The translations under genes and the position numbers were made by a program. From Ceraceosorus guamensis (Eukaryota > Basidiomycota > Exobasidiomycetes > Ceraceosorales > Ceraceosoraceae), in NCBI RefSeq assembly GCF_003144195.1, contig NW_020290038.1:124001-188000 (forward strand): a DNA stretch of 64,000 nucleotides, written 5' to 3'. Positions 12,101 through 23,174 of the stretch are shown here, in pieces. The notes under the pieces were generated by a model. The model ran no database searches and was not told where the DNA came from. It saw only the letters and a list, made by a program, of their open reading frames with translations. Position 1 is the stretch's first letter; every line of letters begins with the position of its first letter.

Positions 12101-12131
12101 GACCAGAGTCAGAGTCATTGAGCGCGCTCAT
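9111..12131 (-). CDS. GPC1: Glycerophosphocholine acyltransferase Gpc1
   Basis: Gpc1-family integral membrane acyltransferase, which acylates glycerophosphocholine to lysophosphatidylcholine with acyl-CoA. I place 17 exons, giving 502 aa: 11664-12131, 11424-11515, 11225-11326, 11101-11118, 11005-11015, 10886-10898, 10762-10813, 10622-10688, 10471-10543, 10286-10392, 10161-10183, 10029-10079, 9846-9941, 9679-9755, 9552-9586, 9446-9476, 9111-9303. All frames close. The spliced product shows DLFDRRLRKYGDDIRRRS, then RDKVCFVIGVMNLVATSL, APEWIPLFYSAQLLYFLPL, FDFCYYANLLNLAFLW, CYCAAHGPLAFSIATWRNS and HSLEKMCSLFIHIYPPLVF, matching the family (HGPLAFAIATWRNS-type signature). The C-terminus is a hydrophilic coiled segment (FEKELEKLRLEVQQAQE). 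Exons of 18, 11, 13 and 23 bases and one GC-AG intron (after 10471) are odd. An extra 5' exon cannot be excluded. Confidence 0.9.
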
Positions 12132-14208
12132 GAAGAAGCTTGCGCCAAAAGCGAGCGAAGCGCTCGGACGCGTACACAGACAGAGTAGGACTCACCCGAG
12201 TGCGTGTGATGATCTTTCCCAACGCTTCGAGGTGTGCTGATAGCGCGCAGCTGCGCGCTTCACTCCTTTGCCGGAGCTCGAGATCGCTTGGAGTAGTTCA
12301 GCCTCTTGCCTTGCGCTTCGGCTGCCTTTAGAAATCTCACACGCTTTGACGATTTCGTTCAAGGAGGAAGCATGGAAGTCAAAAGAGTCCAAAGACTGTC
12401 CACGCGTGTACCTACGAGCTATGGCGTACGGGACGTCGGCAGGCGTGAGCTAGGGTCACATGTGTTGGTCGCAACTCTCGACTCGTACCTCGCAATTCGT
12501 GATTACAACTATATTGAATATTGAAATTGAACCCATCGCGACCCACGCCGCCACGCATGTCTATACAACGCGTTCAGCAGATTCGTGATTTGGGCTCCGC
12601 GCGCGCACGCGCGCGTTTGCTGAGATCCGTCACCCCGCGGAGGTCCATGCATCCCACCGTGCAGCAGCATGCATGATGCTGTATGCTGGGCGCCGCGCCG
12701 CGCCGCGCCGAGATGCCCGACACCCGCGGCAGCACGGATCACCTATATGAGCTCAATTCACATTCAGATTTATTGTGCTGCATCGCGCTTTAACTAGGTA
12801 ACAATCGTGAATATCGATTAGATTTTTGATCGGGGTCCGCGCGAGCGACGAGGGATCAATCAGAATGCATGCCATGATGGCGGTCGTTGAACTGCGCTGC
12901 GTGATGGGCGCGCCTCGAAGGCCAAAGACTCGCCAAAGTCCAAGCGGGCAGGACAGGAGAGCAAGAACGCAATCGAGGACCAAGCGCGACGGCGGCTGCT
13001 CGAGTCTCGAGTTGCTTGATTCTGTTTGGTGAAGCGAGAATCAAGAATGCGATGCGATGCGATGACGGTTGCTTTGCTCCATTGTAATTGGCCAAAAATT
13101 CTTCATTTCAACTCACAAGTCAAATTTCGAGACCGCTGCTGGGATGTGGAACTCAGCTCCAATTCAGATGCAGCAGTGGCCAGCCAGCTCTTGCGAATAA
13201 GCGCTCTGGCACCTCCTGCGGGCGGCAAATGCCTCTCTACCGTGCACCAGTCAAGAGTGTGGTCAGTCCTGTTGGGATTTAGAGTCACGAGTCGAGAGTG
13301 TTTGTTGCCTCTGCATGATACACACACTCGTGACTCAAACTCAATTAAGAAATGATGTCCTCTAATCACGAATTTCTTGGCTTCGGCGCGCGGACACAAC
13401 TCCGAAATCAAGAATTTGAACCGATCGATCGTCGAGCTGCATGCTGATATGCTGCTGCTTGCTGCTACTTGGTCGCGAGTCGCGAGTCGCGAGTGCTTAT
13501 ATTCTGATTGCAATCACGAATGGCTGTCTGCGCCGCCTGCTGCTGGTGATGGGTCGGCTCCTCCGCTGCAGATGTGCCTGCATCCATGCAGCATGCATCC
13601 GGCTCCGCGCGGTGGTGCCTGCTGTGCTAGACCTACCGCGGCACTCTGACGGTACACGCGCACGCGCGCTCACTCGTCACTACCCATGGATGCATCAGGC
13701 AAATTCCTCAATTCGCTCACAGCAATCACTTCGCGTACCTCCATCCATGTCCATGTATACCCGCCCCCCCTGGCGCTCGGATCGCTTCATCCGCCTCCAT
13801 TCGTGATCATCTGGCAGTCGTTGGGACGTCTCGTGTCAAGCTGGCATCTGCTCGATACATCATCTACAGCACTCGCGCCACCCGTAGTCGGCTCGTGGCC
13901 GCGGACACAGCCGGTAAATCGTCATCGCGTACGTCTTCCTCGAGGCGCTTTGCGTGACGCCGCGACACCGACGTACGCGCCTCGCGCCCCCGGCTGTTTA
14001 CGCCTCGCAGATCTCCTTTGCTCGTTCAACTTCCCCATCCCAACATCTCGCAGCTGCGCCCTCGTCACCTCTACAGCCCTCCATCCTCTCGTTCAAATCC
14101 TTTTCTCACACCAGATAGGCGGCAGGCAGCAGAGCACGCATGGTCGAGCGGGCCATGTCGCCCTAAGTTGTCGGTCAACACTTTCAAGCAGAGGCGCATT
14201 CTGTCATC
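12132..14208. other. Divergent GPC1/kinase spacer
   Basis: About 2.1 kb. It includes GCGC-rich repeats near 12600-12710, CACGAGTCGAGAG- and ACTCGTGACTC-type elements near 13287-13340, a CGCGAGT triple repeat at about 13473-13493 and a pyrimidine-rich leader before the kinase start. No gene recognised; the open stretch 12192-12413 (-) is discussed under rejected items. Confidence 0.55.
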
Positions 14209-17200
14209 ATGAGTCGCAGACAGCGCGAATGGGGGGGAGGTGCGGTGAGCTCGAGTAGTGGTGGACACGGTGCAGGCCCGAGCTCTGGCAGCGCAACAGC
14301 AGGAGCAGGAGCAGGTGCAGCAGGGACAGGGTCGTCGCGAATCATCAACCAGAAAGCAGCCCTAGCATCAGCCTATCAAGAACTGGGTAAGGAACTAGCT
14401 TCAGGCAAGCTTAAAAGCGTTGGCAGCTACACGCTAGGCAGACCGATTGGCGAAGGAACGTTTGGAAAAGTCAGAATGGGGGTTCATAGACTCACGGGCA
14501 CTCGAGTGGCCATCAAGCAGGTACCCAAAGCTCATAGTGCCAGTCTCACCAGGGAGATCCATCATCATAGACGTCTGCACCATCCTCACGTCATGCAGCT
14601 CTACGAAGTCATTGCTACCGAGAGCAACATCTGGATGGTGTCTGAGCTGTGCGCAGGCGGAGAGCTGTACGACTACCTGGTGGAGCGAGGCACGATGCCG
14701 GAACCTGAAGCTAGAAGGCTATTTGGCCAGCTTTGCTTGGCAGTAGCATACATCCATGGGAGAGGCATCGTGCATCGAGATCTCAAACTCGAAAACGTGC
14801 TCTTGGATGAGCGCTGCAATGTCAAGCTGGGAGACTTTGGCTTTACGCGAGAGTTTGAGGGAAAGAGGCTCATGGATACCTTTTGTGGCACGACGGGCTA
14901 TGCTGCGCCAGAAATGCTTGCTGGAAAAAAGTACACGGGAGAAGGTGAGCGTGGCCGCAATAAAGGTGTTGGCTTTCGCATTGCAGGCTAACCGCGCAGA
15001 CAACCGCGCTCAGAGGTGGACATCTGGTCACTAGGTGTCATCCTGTACGCTTTGCTCTGTGGAACCCTGCCTTTCGACGACGATGACGAGGCAGTCATGA
15101 AGGAAAAGATCTTGGCTTGCGAATTCGACCTGCCAGACCTCATCTCGGAAGAGTCCAAGGACCTATTAAGCTCCGTCTTGCAGTTGGACCCCACCAGTCG
15201 ACCGTCCATCAAGAGCATCCTGAGCCATCCTTGGTTCAGCAAAATCATGATCAGCAGCCCGATGTCGCCTCTCGATGAAGATGCGGCGGCGGCCGAGCCA
15301 TCGTACTTTGTCAATCCGCCTGCTTCCAGCAGCGGTCCTAGAGGGAGGGAGTCAAATCCAAAGCCGAGCGATCCGGCAGCGGGAGAGCGAAGCGCTCCAG
15401 CAAATGGCGCACACGAGGAGCTGGGCGCGGCCACTGATGCCCAGGCAGATGCCACTTCTCCTCCCGCATCCACAGAAACGAGCTACGAAACAGCTCCGAC
15501 CAGGTCATTGGAAGAGCCGCTCGACTCGTCGCATCAAGTGACGATGACCCCGCTTCCGAGTGGCAGCAAAGCGGACAGGACTTCGGTCGAGCAGCTCGGT
15601 GCGCGGTCGTCCCACCCCTCTAATTTTTCGGAAGCCAGCTTCCACACAGTCATGAGTGACAGTGGCAGCAGCGACCAGCGCTCGAGCAGGACGGGAGGCA
15701 CTAGTCCCATCACGGACTCCACTTCGGAACATGACGAGCCCACGGGCTCTGGCGGACAGGGAAGCGGCACCTCTCCAGTCAGGAAATCGTCGACTGCGTC
15801 GGGCGAGTCCACAGACACTGCTCCTACAAAGACAAGAGGGCTTGCTTTGCACAAGAACGAATCGCAGACCACGATCCGACGGGAAGGCTCAAACGGCAGC
15901 GATGTATCGAGAGGTAGGGGCAATTCCATTGCGGCTCCGGCTGGCAAGGCTGCGGCGTCGACGCTCCCAACCCATCATGAGGGACCTGCTGCACTGGAAG
16001 AGTCGGCGGAATCGGAGACCGAGGACGTGCATACATCCTCGCGGCCGCCCTCGGCGCTTTCCGCTCGGCTGGCGCGCGCAGGATCTCAAAGTTCTGCGAG
16101 AGGTCACGCTCGGACACCATCGAGGACGAAACGTCGCTCGCTTTCGTCAGGCGGCCTTTCAGATCATCATCCTCCTCATTTGGCGCCCAAGCCAGTGAAT
16201 TATGTGGCCTTACTGGAGGATGCTTCTCCTGCACTCTTCACAAGTGTTGTGGAACAAAATCTGCTGCATTCACTCAGCAATCTCGGTCTGGACGTCGGTC
16301 AGGTGGTTCACAGCGTCTTGACAGATGCTTGCGATGCCAGCGGCGGCCTGTGGTGGTTGCTCAAGCTCAAGGCATCAGACGCACAAGATGCAGCCCTCGC
16401 GCTGCCTGCTTCTGCAGGTAGCGTCGTGTCTAGCTCAGCCCCTCGTCTTGGCCCGGCACCGCCTCCAATTCCCATCAAGGATCCTAATCGACCCTCCAGC
16501 ACAACCGCCAGTCCGTCCAAGAAGGACGAAAGTCTCTCCGAGGCTTCCATGACGCCCCGAGCTACCTCTGTCGGAGCCAAGCCAGCCAAAGTCCCGCCGC
16601 TCAAACTTGCCAAGGAGAGCGAACGACCTTCCACCGCGCCGGCCTTGACGCCGACCAGCGATACAGGCAAATTCCCCAGCACTACAATTGCTGAATCCGC
16701 GTCCACCCAAACCGGGGGCAACGCACCCATCGGCCCGATCCAGACTGTGCCCAGACCTGTGCGAGCTGATCGGAATCGCACGAGCTCCTTTAGCATCAAG
16801 CTGTCCAGTGTGCTAGCGAATGCTGCACGTAAAGATTCCGGCGATGGTGCTGGTGAAGATGGAGATGATGTGGCAGTGCCAGAGCGCTCCAAAAGCCCTG
16901 TCAGCATGCTGTTCGGCAGTAGAAAGGTGGGTGGCACGGTCAAGGATAAGACCAGGCAAGGCTCGCCAGCTGCTCCAAGCACCGCTCTGCCTGCGAGTCG
17001 AAGCGCCCTCGCCAATTTGAATACGGGTTCCAGATTGCCTGATGGCACGCCCTCGCCGAGACCGAAGAAAGACCCAGCGCGAGATAGAGAACGCATCCGG
17101 TCGTTGATGGCAGGGAAGGAGGCCGACGACGACGAGTCCTTGACACAGGGAAGTCCTCGGCCGGTCACAAAGTCGCCTGGTACGCCTGGCAAGGCCAAGG

Positions 17201-18996
17201 CATCATCCCGGCTAGAGTTGAGTGCACCCATGACGAAATCGGTGGACACTTTCAGCACCGTGTCTAGCACCAACGACGAGGTCAAGTCATCCACATCCAA
17301 ACCACGGCTCAAGTCCAACTTCCTCAGCACCGTGAGGACATGGCTCGGTGCCGAGGACAAGCAGGGAAAACGCAGGCGCAAAGCGAATGCGAGCGGATCG
17401 TCCACCAAGACGGGCTCCGTTTATGGGCACGACGGCTTGGGATCTTTGCATCAGGGCTCTGTGGCTCGACGTAGCAGCGTCAGTCGGCGTGCCAATCCGT
17501 ACCCGACCGGATCTATGGCTGGTCCTGTGCGATCTCCTCGCAGCCCGCAAAGGGGCTCCTTGAGCCGCCGCAGCTCTTCTGGCAGCGCACACCTCTTCGA
17601 TGGTCATTTGGGCGGTGGCCCGCCCATCAGGCCTGTCAATCTGCGTCGTCAGAGCGCCGGAAGCATCACGCCCACTGCGACCCTGCATGGCGGTGACGCG
17701 GCAGAATTTGCCCACTTTGGAGCTTTGCAACGATCGAGACCGTCGAGCTCGCAATCTCTTCATAGACCGCCTCATGCTGGCTTGCATCACAAACAGGGGT
17801 CCGCCAGTAGTTCTGGCTCTTTTATGCGGCAGCAGCAACAACAGGGCAGCATGCGCGGCGCGCACAGCAGACGACCCAGCACGGATGGCGGGACCACCGT
17901 CAGGCGGCATCGCCAGTACCCAAGCGTCCACTCTTTGACCGACAGACCGCGATCCGAGGCTAGCAATTCTCGACCATCTTCCTTGTACGCACCAGCCGTG
18001 GCGGAGGAAAATGAGGAAGAGTCGCAGGGAGGTCATGGAGCGGCGACTCCACGTCGAGTGTCGCTGGAGTCGAGATCGGCAATGGCGGAAGGCAGTCAAG
18101 GTCGCGCTTCGCCCGTCGTGCAGCAGGCTCATGCCCACGCACCTCATCGGGCGAGCGTGTTTGTGGCGCACAAATCCAGATCACCCTATGGACCGCCTTC
18201 GGCAAGTCCGATGCTGCAGAGCGCTCTACACTCCAAGCTCTCTTCGCCTAATCCCACGCCTGCGGCCCATGGCGAAGCACCTGCTGCTGGAACGGGAATG
18301 TGGAGGAGAAGTTGGGGTCGACCTCCTCCCAGCTGGGCTGGCCCCGTGGACATGGGCCCGACGAGAAGCGAGCTCGCGGCTGCAGCCTTGATCGCCCGAC
18401 CCAAACTTCGAGACGTTTTTGCGGATCGCGAAGATGACGAGTGGGAAGATGAGGATGACGAACCTACGTATGCAGGCGGTCTGGGCCAGCTGGACTCCTT
18501 TGGATCTGGCTGGCGTGGCACCTCTAGGAATACCGCAGGCTCTGGCTTTGAATCCATGTTTGGGGGAATAAACAGCGGGAGAAGCGTCTCTGGCCTTCCA
18601 CCTACATCCACCACGGCCTTTGGCACACCTTCTCGCATCGGCTTTGGGAACAGCGAAGGTAGCCTGCTATCATCTGGAAGATATGCGGGCGTGCGTTCCA
18701 TCTTTCAGCCTCCTTCCTTGGGCCGTGACACAGCACCTCGACTTTTATCGATGCAGATAAACGCCGATGAAGATGCTTCCGCTGGATCTGCCCTGGGTTC
18801 TGCGTCGGATACGAATTCTGCGGACAAGTCGACGTTGGGCGCGCCTTCGAATAAGGATGCGCCTCCGAACAACTTGACCGGTGTTGCGCCGGCAGCGCCT
18901 GCTTCTGGCCTCATGGGCACGGGCACAGCTAGGCTTCGCGGGCCGACGCCGGCTTTCAAGACCATCACGATCGAAGAGGAAGAGGAGGATGAGTAG
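14209..18996 (+). CDS. CAMK-type serine/threonine protein kinase with long tail
   Basis: Two exons, 14209-14944 and 15014-18996 (69-base intron), 1,572 aa. The kinase domain spans about residues 74-330 and looks active: glycine loop GEGTFGKV (81-88), catalytic Lys in VAIKQV (103), HRDLKLEN (189-196), DFG (209-211) and CGTTGYAAPE. The GFTREF and CGTTGYAAPE sequence recalls the fungal YPL150W-like/CAMKL group, but I cannot fix the orthologue. The remaining 1,240 residues are mostly Ser/Pro-rich and basic, with many RRxS-like sites, except one conserved-looking island at about residues 640-705 (YVALLEDASPALFTSVVEQN, then LGLDVGQVVHSVLTDACDAS). The protein ends in an acidic tail. A role in polarity or cell cycle is plausible for this class but not shown. 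Confidence 0.9.
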
Positions 18997-20217
18997 TGCG
19001 GCATGCGGCTGAGCAACCCTCTCTTTGGAAAGAAAAAAAGTGTCTTTACGCGAGTCGTCTTTTGGCTTTCCCGCGGTTCGATTTGCCTCCTTGCCCGCCC
19101 GCATCACCTTTGCGACTCGAGATCTGTCACGGCCTTTTCGACTCCCCATTTCAACTGGCACACGTCCCTTGCTCGGACGTTCTCCTCTTGCACCTGGACG
19201 GCTACGAATTTCGCTCGACAAACCTCCAAAATTTCTGCGCATTTTTGATACCAAAGGACACTATTCACTTTTGCTCGTCGGCGTCATTTTCCCCATTGAT
19301 CGACTTTTGCCAAGCCATACGTTCCGAGAGCACGATTCTTTTCTTCCCCCCCCCCTGCTTGTTGAACTCCAGCTTCTTCACTGAATCATCCCTCGCTGGT
19401 TGTAGACTCTTTGTCTTTGATGTATCCCCGCTCCCCCACCCCCCTCGTTGCTTGTGAGTGTTCAATCTTACTCACATGTCCGTTGTTGGTGTGAAGAAGC
19501 CCATGCTGCGTGCCTTGGGGGGCGGAGAGATGGCGTGCAAGTTGAGATGTGTGGACACGCAGATGAGAGGTGTGCAGCAGCAGGAGTGCAGGCTGATGAA
19601 TCTTGCTCGCTTTGTCTTGTACTCTCCAGGACTTGCGAGAACGACCTGAATTATTCACCCATTGTGAATTAAATTTATATTATTGATAGGTGTGTCACAA
19701 TCGTAAATTCACGGCTGCCTCAGCAACGTGATGGATGCTGAGGAGAGTCGCCATGCAGTCACGAGTCACGAGTAGTACTCGCGACCACAAGGCGCGTGAT
19801 GCGCGGGCGCGCGTTGGCACGTCGCGCAAGGCTGCGCGGGTGTCGGATTCGAGTCTGATTGATGCATGGCCGGTGTGGATGATCGTGGCATTGATCTGAG
19901 TGATCATCGTGACTCATGCCCACGCTCAACTCCTCTGACCGCAGCACGGCCAACGACGCAAGTGCTGCTCCCTTTGTCTGCTGTGCTCACGTTCGACATC
20001 CTACGGATCGATCATCGTTGCGCATATCGAAGATTTGGTGATTGCTGGGTCGCGGAGCTCTTCTGCTCTCGATCGAGCCGCAAAGCTCTCTTCACAAGAG
20101 TCATCATCACGCAAAACTGAATCTCTCGCCCGTCGCCCGTCGCCCGTCGCCCGTCGCCCGTCGCCCGTCGCCCGTCGCCCGTCGCCCGTCAGCCCCTATG
20201 ATCTGCTGCGTGCAAAC
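18997..20217. other. Kinase 3' region and dynactin p24 promoter
   Basis: 1.2 kb. The first 450 bases are T/C-rich and probably 3' UTR. CAGTCACGAGTCACGAG lies at about 19757-19773 and the CGCCCGT heptamer array at 20126-20190, just before the next start codon. No gene recognised. Confidence 0.6.
20126..20190 (+). repeat. Tandem heptamer array (TCGCCCG)n
   Basis: About nine perfect copies of a 7-base unit, ending 27 bases before the ATG of the dynactin p24-like gene, so it probably lies in its 5' UTR. The unit is unlike the TCACGA family but has the same length. Confidence 0.95.
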
Positions 20218-21256
20218 ATGCCATCCTCCAGCACATCCCTCTCGCCCGTCGAGTCTGTGCGTCTTCGACTAGACACGCTGACCGCTTTAGTCCAAGGACC
20301 TTCGGTCCAGCAACGAGCGGGCGCATCTCTCCATGCTCCAGGCCTCGCTCTTGCGGATCAAGCCACCTTCAGCGCGGGTGAAGATGCGGGTGTGGATGCA
20401 AAGATCAGCGAGAGATCCATCGCTTCTCGCCTTTCGCAGGCTCAGGAGGCGTTGAATGATTGCATCGGCGCTCACAAATCCCTAATAGCTTTTGCTCAGA
20501 CGTTCGATCAGAACAGACCTTGGTTGATACCCATCATCCCTTTGCAGAAACGATCCGTCGGATGCGGTGGCGAGGATGAAAAGGCAGAGGAAGGGGGGGA
20601 GCAGAATGATGATGCTGCTGCTCGAGACTTGGGGAAAATGGCGGTGGAGGAGAGGGATGGATTGTTGATGCTTGGTGGGCTCGAGGAGAGGGCTACGATT
20701 GTGATAGAAGCGGAGAGGGACATCAAGCAGCTCGGTCGGGACATGAATGCCATCAAGGAGCTTCAACGATTTGCCGAAGGTGGCCGTCTGGGAGGTGAGT
20801 GTGTGTGTGTGTGTGTGTGTGCGCACGCGCACGCGCGCGCGCCCAGCGAGCATGGCACTGCTACCTCGCTGTCACCTCGCGCTCGAAGTCAGTGCGCTCA
20901 CAACTTTCTTGCATCCTCGCGCGTATTCAGAACTACAGGATCTGCGTCCGATGCTGGATCAACTCATTGCTCGCTTATCCGACGCGTCGGAGAGCAGGTC
21001 AGAGTTGGACAGCCAAGTGCTCTCGCTGGTAGATCAGTACGGAGAATGGGTGCGTCTCGAAGGGTCGCAATCGCGCTGATCGACGCGCACAAATCTCCTC
21101 CCCCATCTAACGTGCTCCGATTCTCTCGCACATCTCCTTCGATACTTCGGGCAGGTCCGAATGCTGTCCAGCTTGTTTGTCAGTTGGGACGAAGGACTTT
21201 CGGAGTTGGAGAGACGGGTCACCCAGCTCGAACGACTGAGAGCTACGGCTCGTTGA
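20218..21256 (+). CDS. Dynactin subunit p24-like (DCTN3 family)
   Basis: Three exons, 20218-20794, 20931-21049, 21155-21256; 265 aa. The spliced product is alpha-helical and coiled-coil rich throughout. The C-terminal part, SLVDQYGEWVRMLSSLFVSW then DEGLSELERRVTQLERL, resembles the end of the dynactin p22/p24 family, where a xxFVxWDxxxxxLE motif is typical. Such subunits sit in the dynactin shoulder and link dynein to cargo. Residues 113-145 form an acidic, Gly/Glu-rich insert. Splicing is supported by frame closure and by the WVRMLSSLF junction. Intron 1 begins GTGAGT and runs straight into a (GT)n/(GC)n microsatellite. The family call rests mainly on the C-terminus, so it is moderately sure. 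Confidence 0.72.
20795..20842 (+). repeat. (GT)n/(GC)n microsatellite at a 5' splice site
   Basis: Alternating GT then CGCACGCG tract that starts within the donor of intron 1 of the dynactin p24-like gene. Confidence 0.9.
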
Positions 21257-22079
21257 AGCTATGAGGCGGTTCATGAGCACTTCGGATAGCCAGGCGGCAT
21301 CTCACTCCAGGTAGCACATCTGCTCACAGCTGACCGCGGAAAACAGAATATTTCACATCACACTTCGTGACTGGCAAGAAGGAACGGCTTGGACCACAGC
21401 CCCCCCCCAAACCAGAAGACCGACGACAATGTGGTCGCGCGCAAGCTCCGATTGGGGGAGTTCACTGAACGAGTACCGAACCTCCTCTCGACACTGGGCT
21501 GCTTTTCCGGCAGCAAATCATACAAAAACAACACCCGCACCCGCACCCGCACCACCTCGTCTTTCGGTATGACGCAGACCTTTTCTACAATTTCTCTCGC
21601 CCCGCCTCCACTCGACGAATAGCAGCAAGAGAGCAAGAAAGGACGGGCTAGCTTTTCCTCGCGCTTCCTGTCAGGGGTCCCAGGCTGATGAGCTTGCTCG
21701 AGCGGAGTGTGCCTGGGCTGCATTCAGGCAGCTTGGAATGTGCAGGCCCTTCTCTGCTACGCACCAGCCAAGCCTTTTGGCGCATGCAAACGGTGCAGGG
21801 CTCGAGACCAGCTGGACATCACGTTGGCCCATCCGTTCGTCACCCGCTGTCCGACAAATGTAGCGATTAACCCCCACCCAGCGTCGACAGGCCTACTGCG
21901 AGCGCCGTTTCCGTCCTTTCAATCGCAATACATCGCAATACGATTCGCAGTCATCTCACTGCATGCATCGCTTTGCGCCAGCCGTCAATCTTCTCCCAGA
22001 CTGCGCTTGGCTTCATGCATCGTGTTCCACCACCGTAGGCCTTTCTTGTGCCTTTGCAGGTGTGGGGGGGGGGGGGAAT
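21257..22079. other. Convergent dynactin p24/MAPEG spacer
   Basis: About 820 bases between stop codons of convergent genes. It holds a CCGCAC microsatellite near 21535-21555 and a 13-G run at 22064-22076 directly at the MAPEG stop. No gene recognised. Confidence 0.6.
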
Positions 22080-23174
22080 TTATGCGCTCTGCGCGGATAG
22101 GGTGTAGATGGTATGACCTGCTGTACCGATCAGACCGATGTAGGCGACAAAAGTGCTGAGGAAGGGGTAGAAGCGTCTTTTGGGCTCGCCGGACGCGTAA
22201 GCTTGATGTCGCGAGGAAGAGGCAAAGAAAAGTGAGGAAGCGATTCGGGAGGAGGGGGAGGGGCTTCAGCATGGAGCTTGAGAGGCGCCAAGGGGGGCGG
22301 CGCGCAGAGGTGACTTTGAACGCTGGTGCTGATCATCATCATCATCACGATTGGGGGCGCCGAGCACGAATGCGAAATGTCTCTCCAAAAAGGGAGGTGG
22401 GCAGGGCTCGAAGCAGCGTTGAACGAGGGGAAAAATTTTCCCCCCGCCCGCGTCACTTTTCACATTCTCCACGCGCGCAAAGTCATACCAGCCGCGAAGC
22501 GATCCGGAAAGGCTTTTCACCCGCGCCCGCGCCCGCGCCCATGCCCACCCCTGCCCCACCGCACCGCTCTGCACCGCTCTGCACTGCGGATCCTGCAACG
22601 TGCTACTCACCCAGGGTGAACCAGATCCTGCCAATGACCCACACGCCGCCCAACGCAGCTGCCAACTCGGCATTGCCCAATCCCGCAACGAACAAGCAGA
22701 GCAAGAATCCCGGCAGCGTCTCCAGCGTGTTTGCGTGAGCTCTTTGAGCGCAGTTGAATTGCGCTTTGGGACCGGGAGCGGCGGCGGCGGCGGTGGCGGC
22801 AGAGGATTTGGATGCTGCGGAGAGTCGTTGTTGATGCTCCGCCTCGATGGATGCGTCCGAAGCGAATACGGCGGGATAAGGTACGCCCGCTCTACGTCTG
22901 TAATACTGTGCGCTCATCATTCCTTGAAAGCTGCGCGCGCGGGGGGATGGTAAGTAGCGCAAAAGGGTCAGCTTTACGACTGTGCCATTCTTTTTGCATG
23001 ATTGGAACAAAGTCGTGCGAGCGAGCGAGCGAGCGTGCGTGCTGCGCTGCGCTGCGCTGTGGCCTATGAGACGGGGCATACGTACAAGGTCAAGAGCACG
23101 CTGCTTAGTCCTACAGCCATGACTGCAGGATAAGCAGCTGGGACTTGAATGTTGAGCGTCGATGGCGATGACAT
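22080..23174 (-). CDS. MAPEG family membrane protein (microsomal GST-like)
   Basis: Three exons, 23082-23174, 22611-22905, 22080-22201; 169 aa. MAPEG proteins are four-helix membrane enzymes of the ER or outer mitochondrial membrane that conjugate glutathione or reduce lipid hydroperoxides. The product shows PAAYPAVMAVGLSSVLLTLY (helix 1), YYRRRAGVPYPAVFASD, FNCAQRAHANTLETLPGFLL (the conserved FNCxQRxHxNxLE signature), ALGGVWVIGRIWFTLAYASG and a last helix ending GLIGTAGHTIYTL. That signature points to the MGST3 branch. An Ala/Ser-rich linker of about 30 residues in the cytosolic loop is longer than usual. It diverges from the secreted-protein gene at 24575. Confidence 0.92.

Noticed and set aside
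12192-12413. Minus-strand open stretch upstream of GPC1 (ends RWERSSHALG before a GTGAGT)
   Set aside because: It could splice in frame to the GPC1 first exon, but it has no ATG, no family signal and no clear upstream exon, so I kept the ATG at 12131.
17287-18171. 294-aa minus-strand open frame
   Set aside because: Antisense shadow of the kinase tail; third-position bias favours the plus-strand frame.
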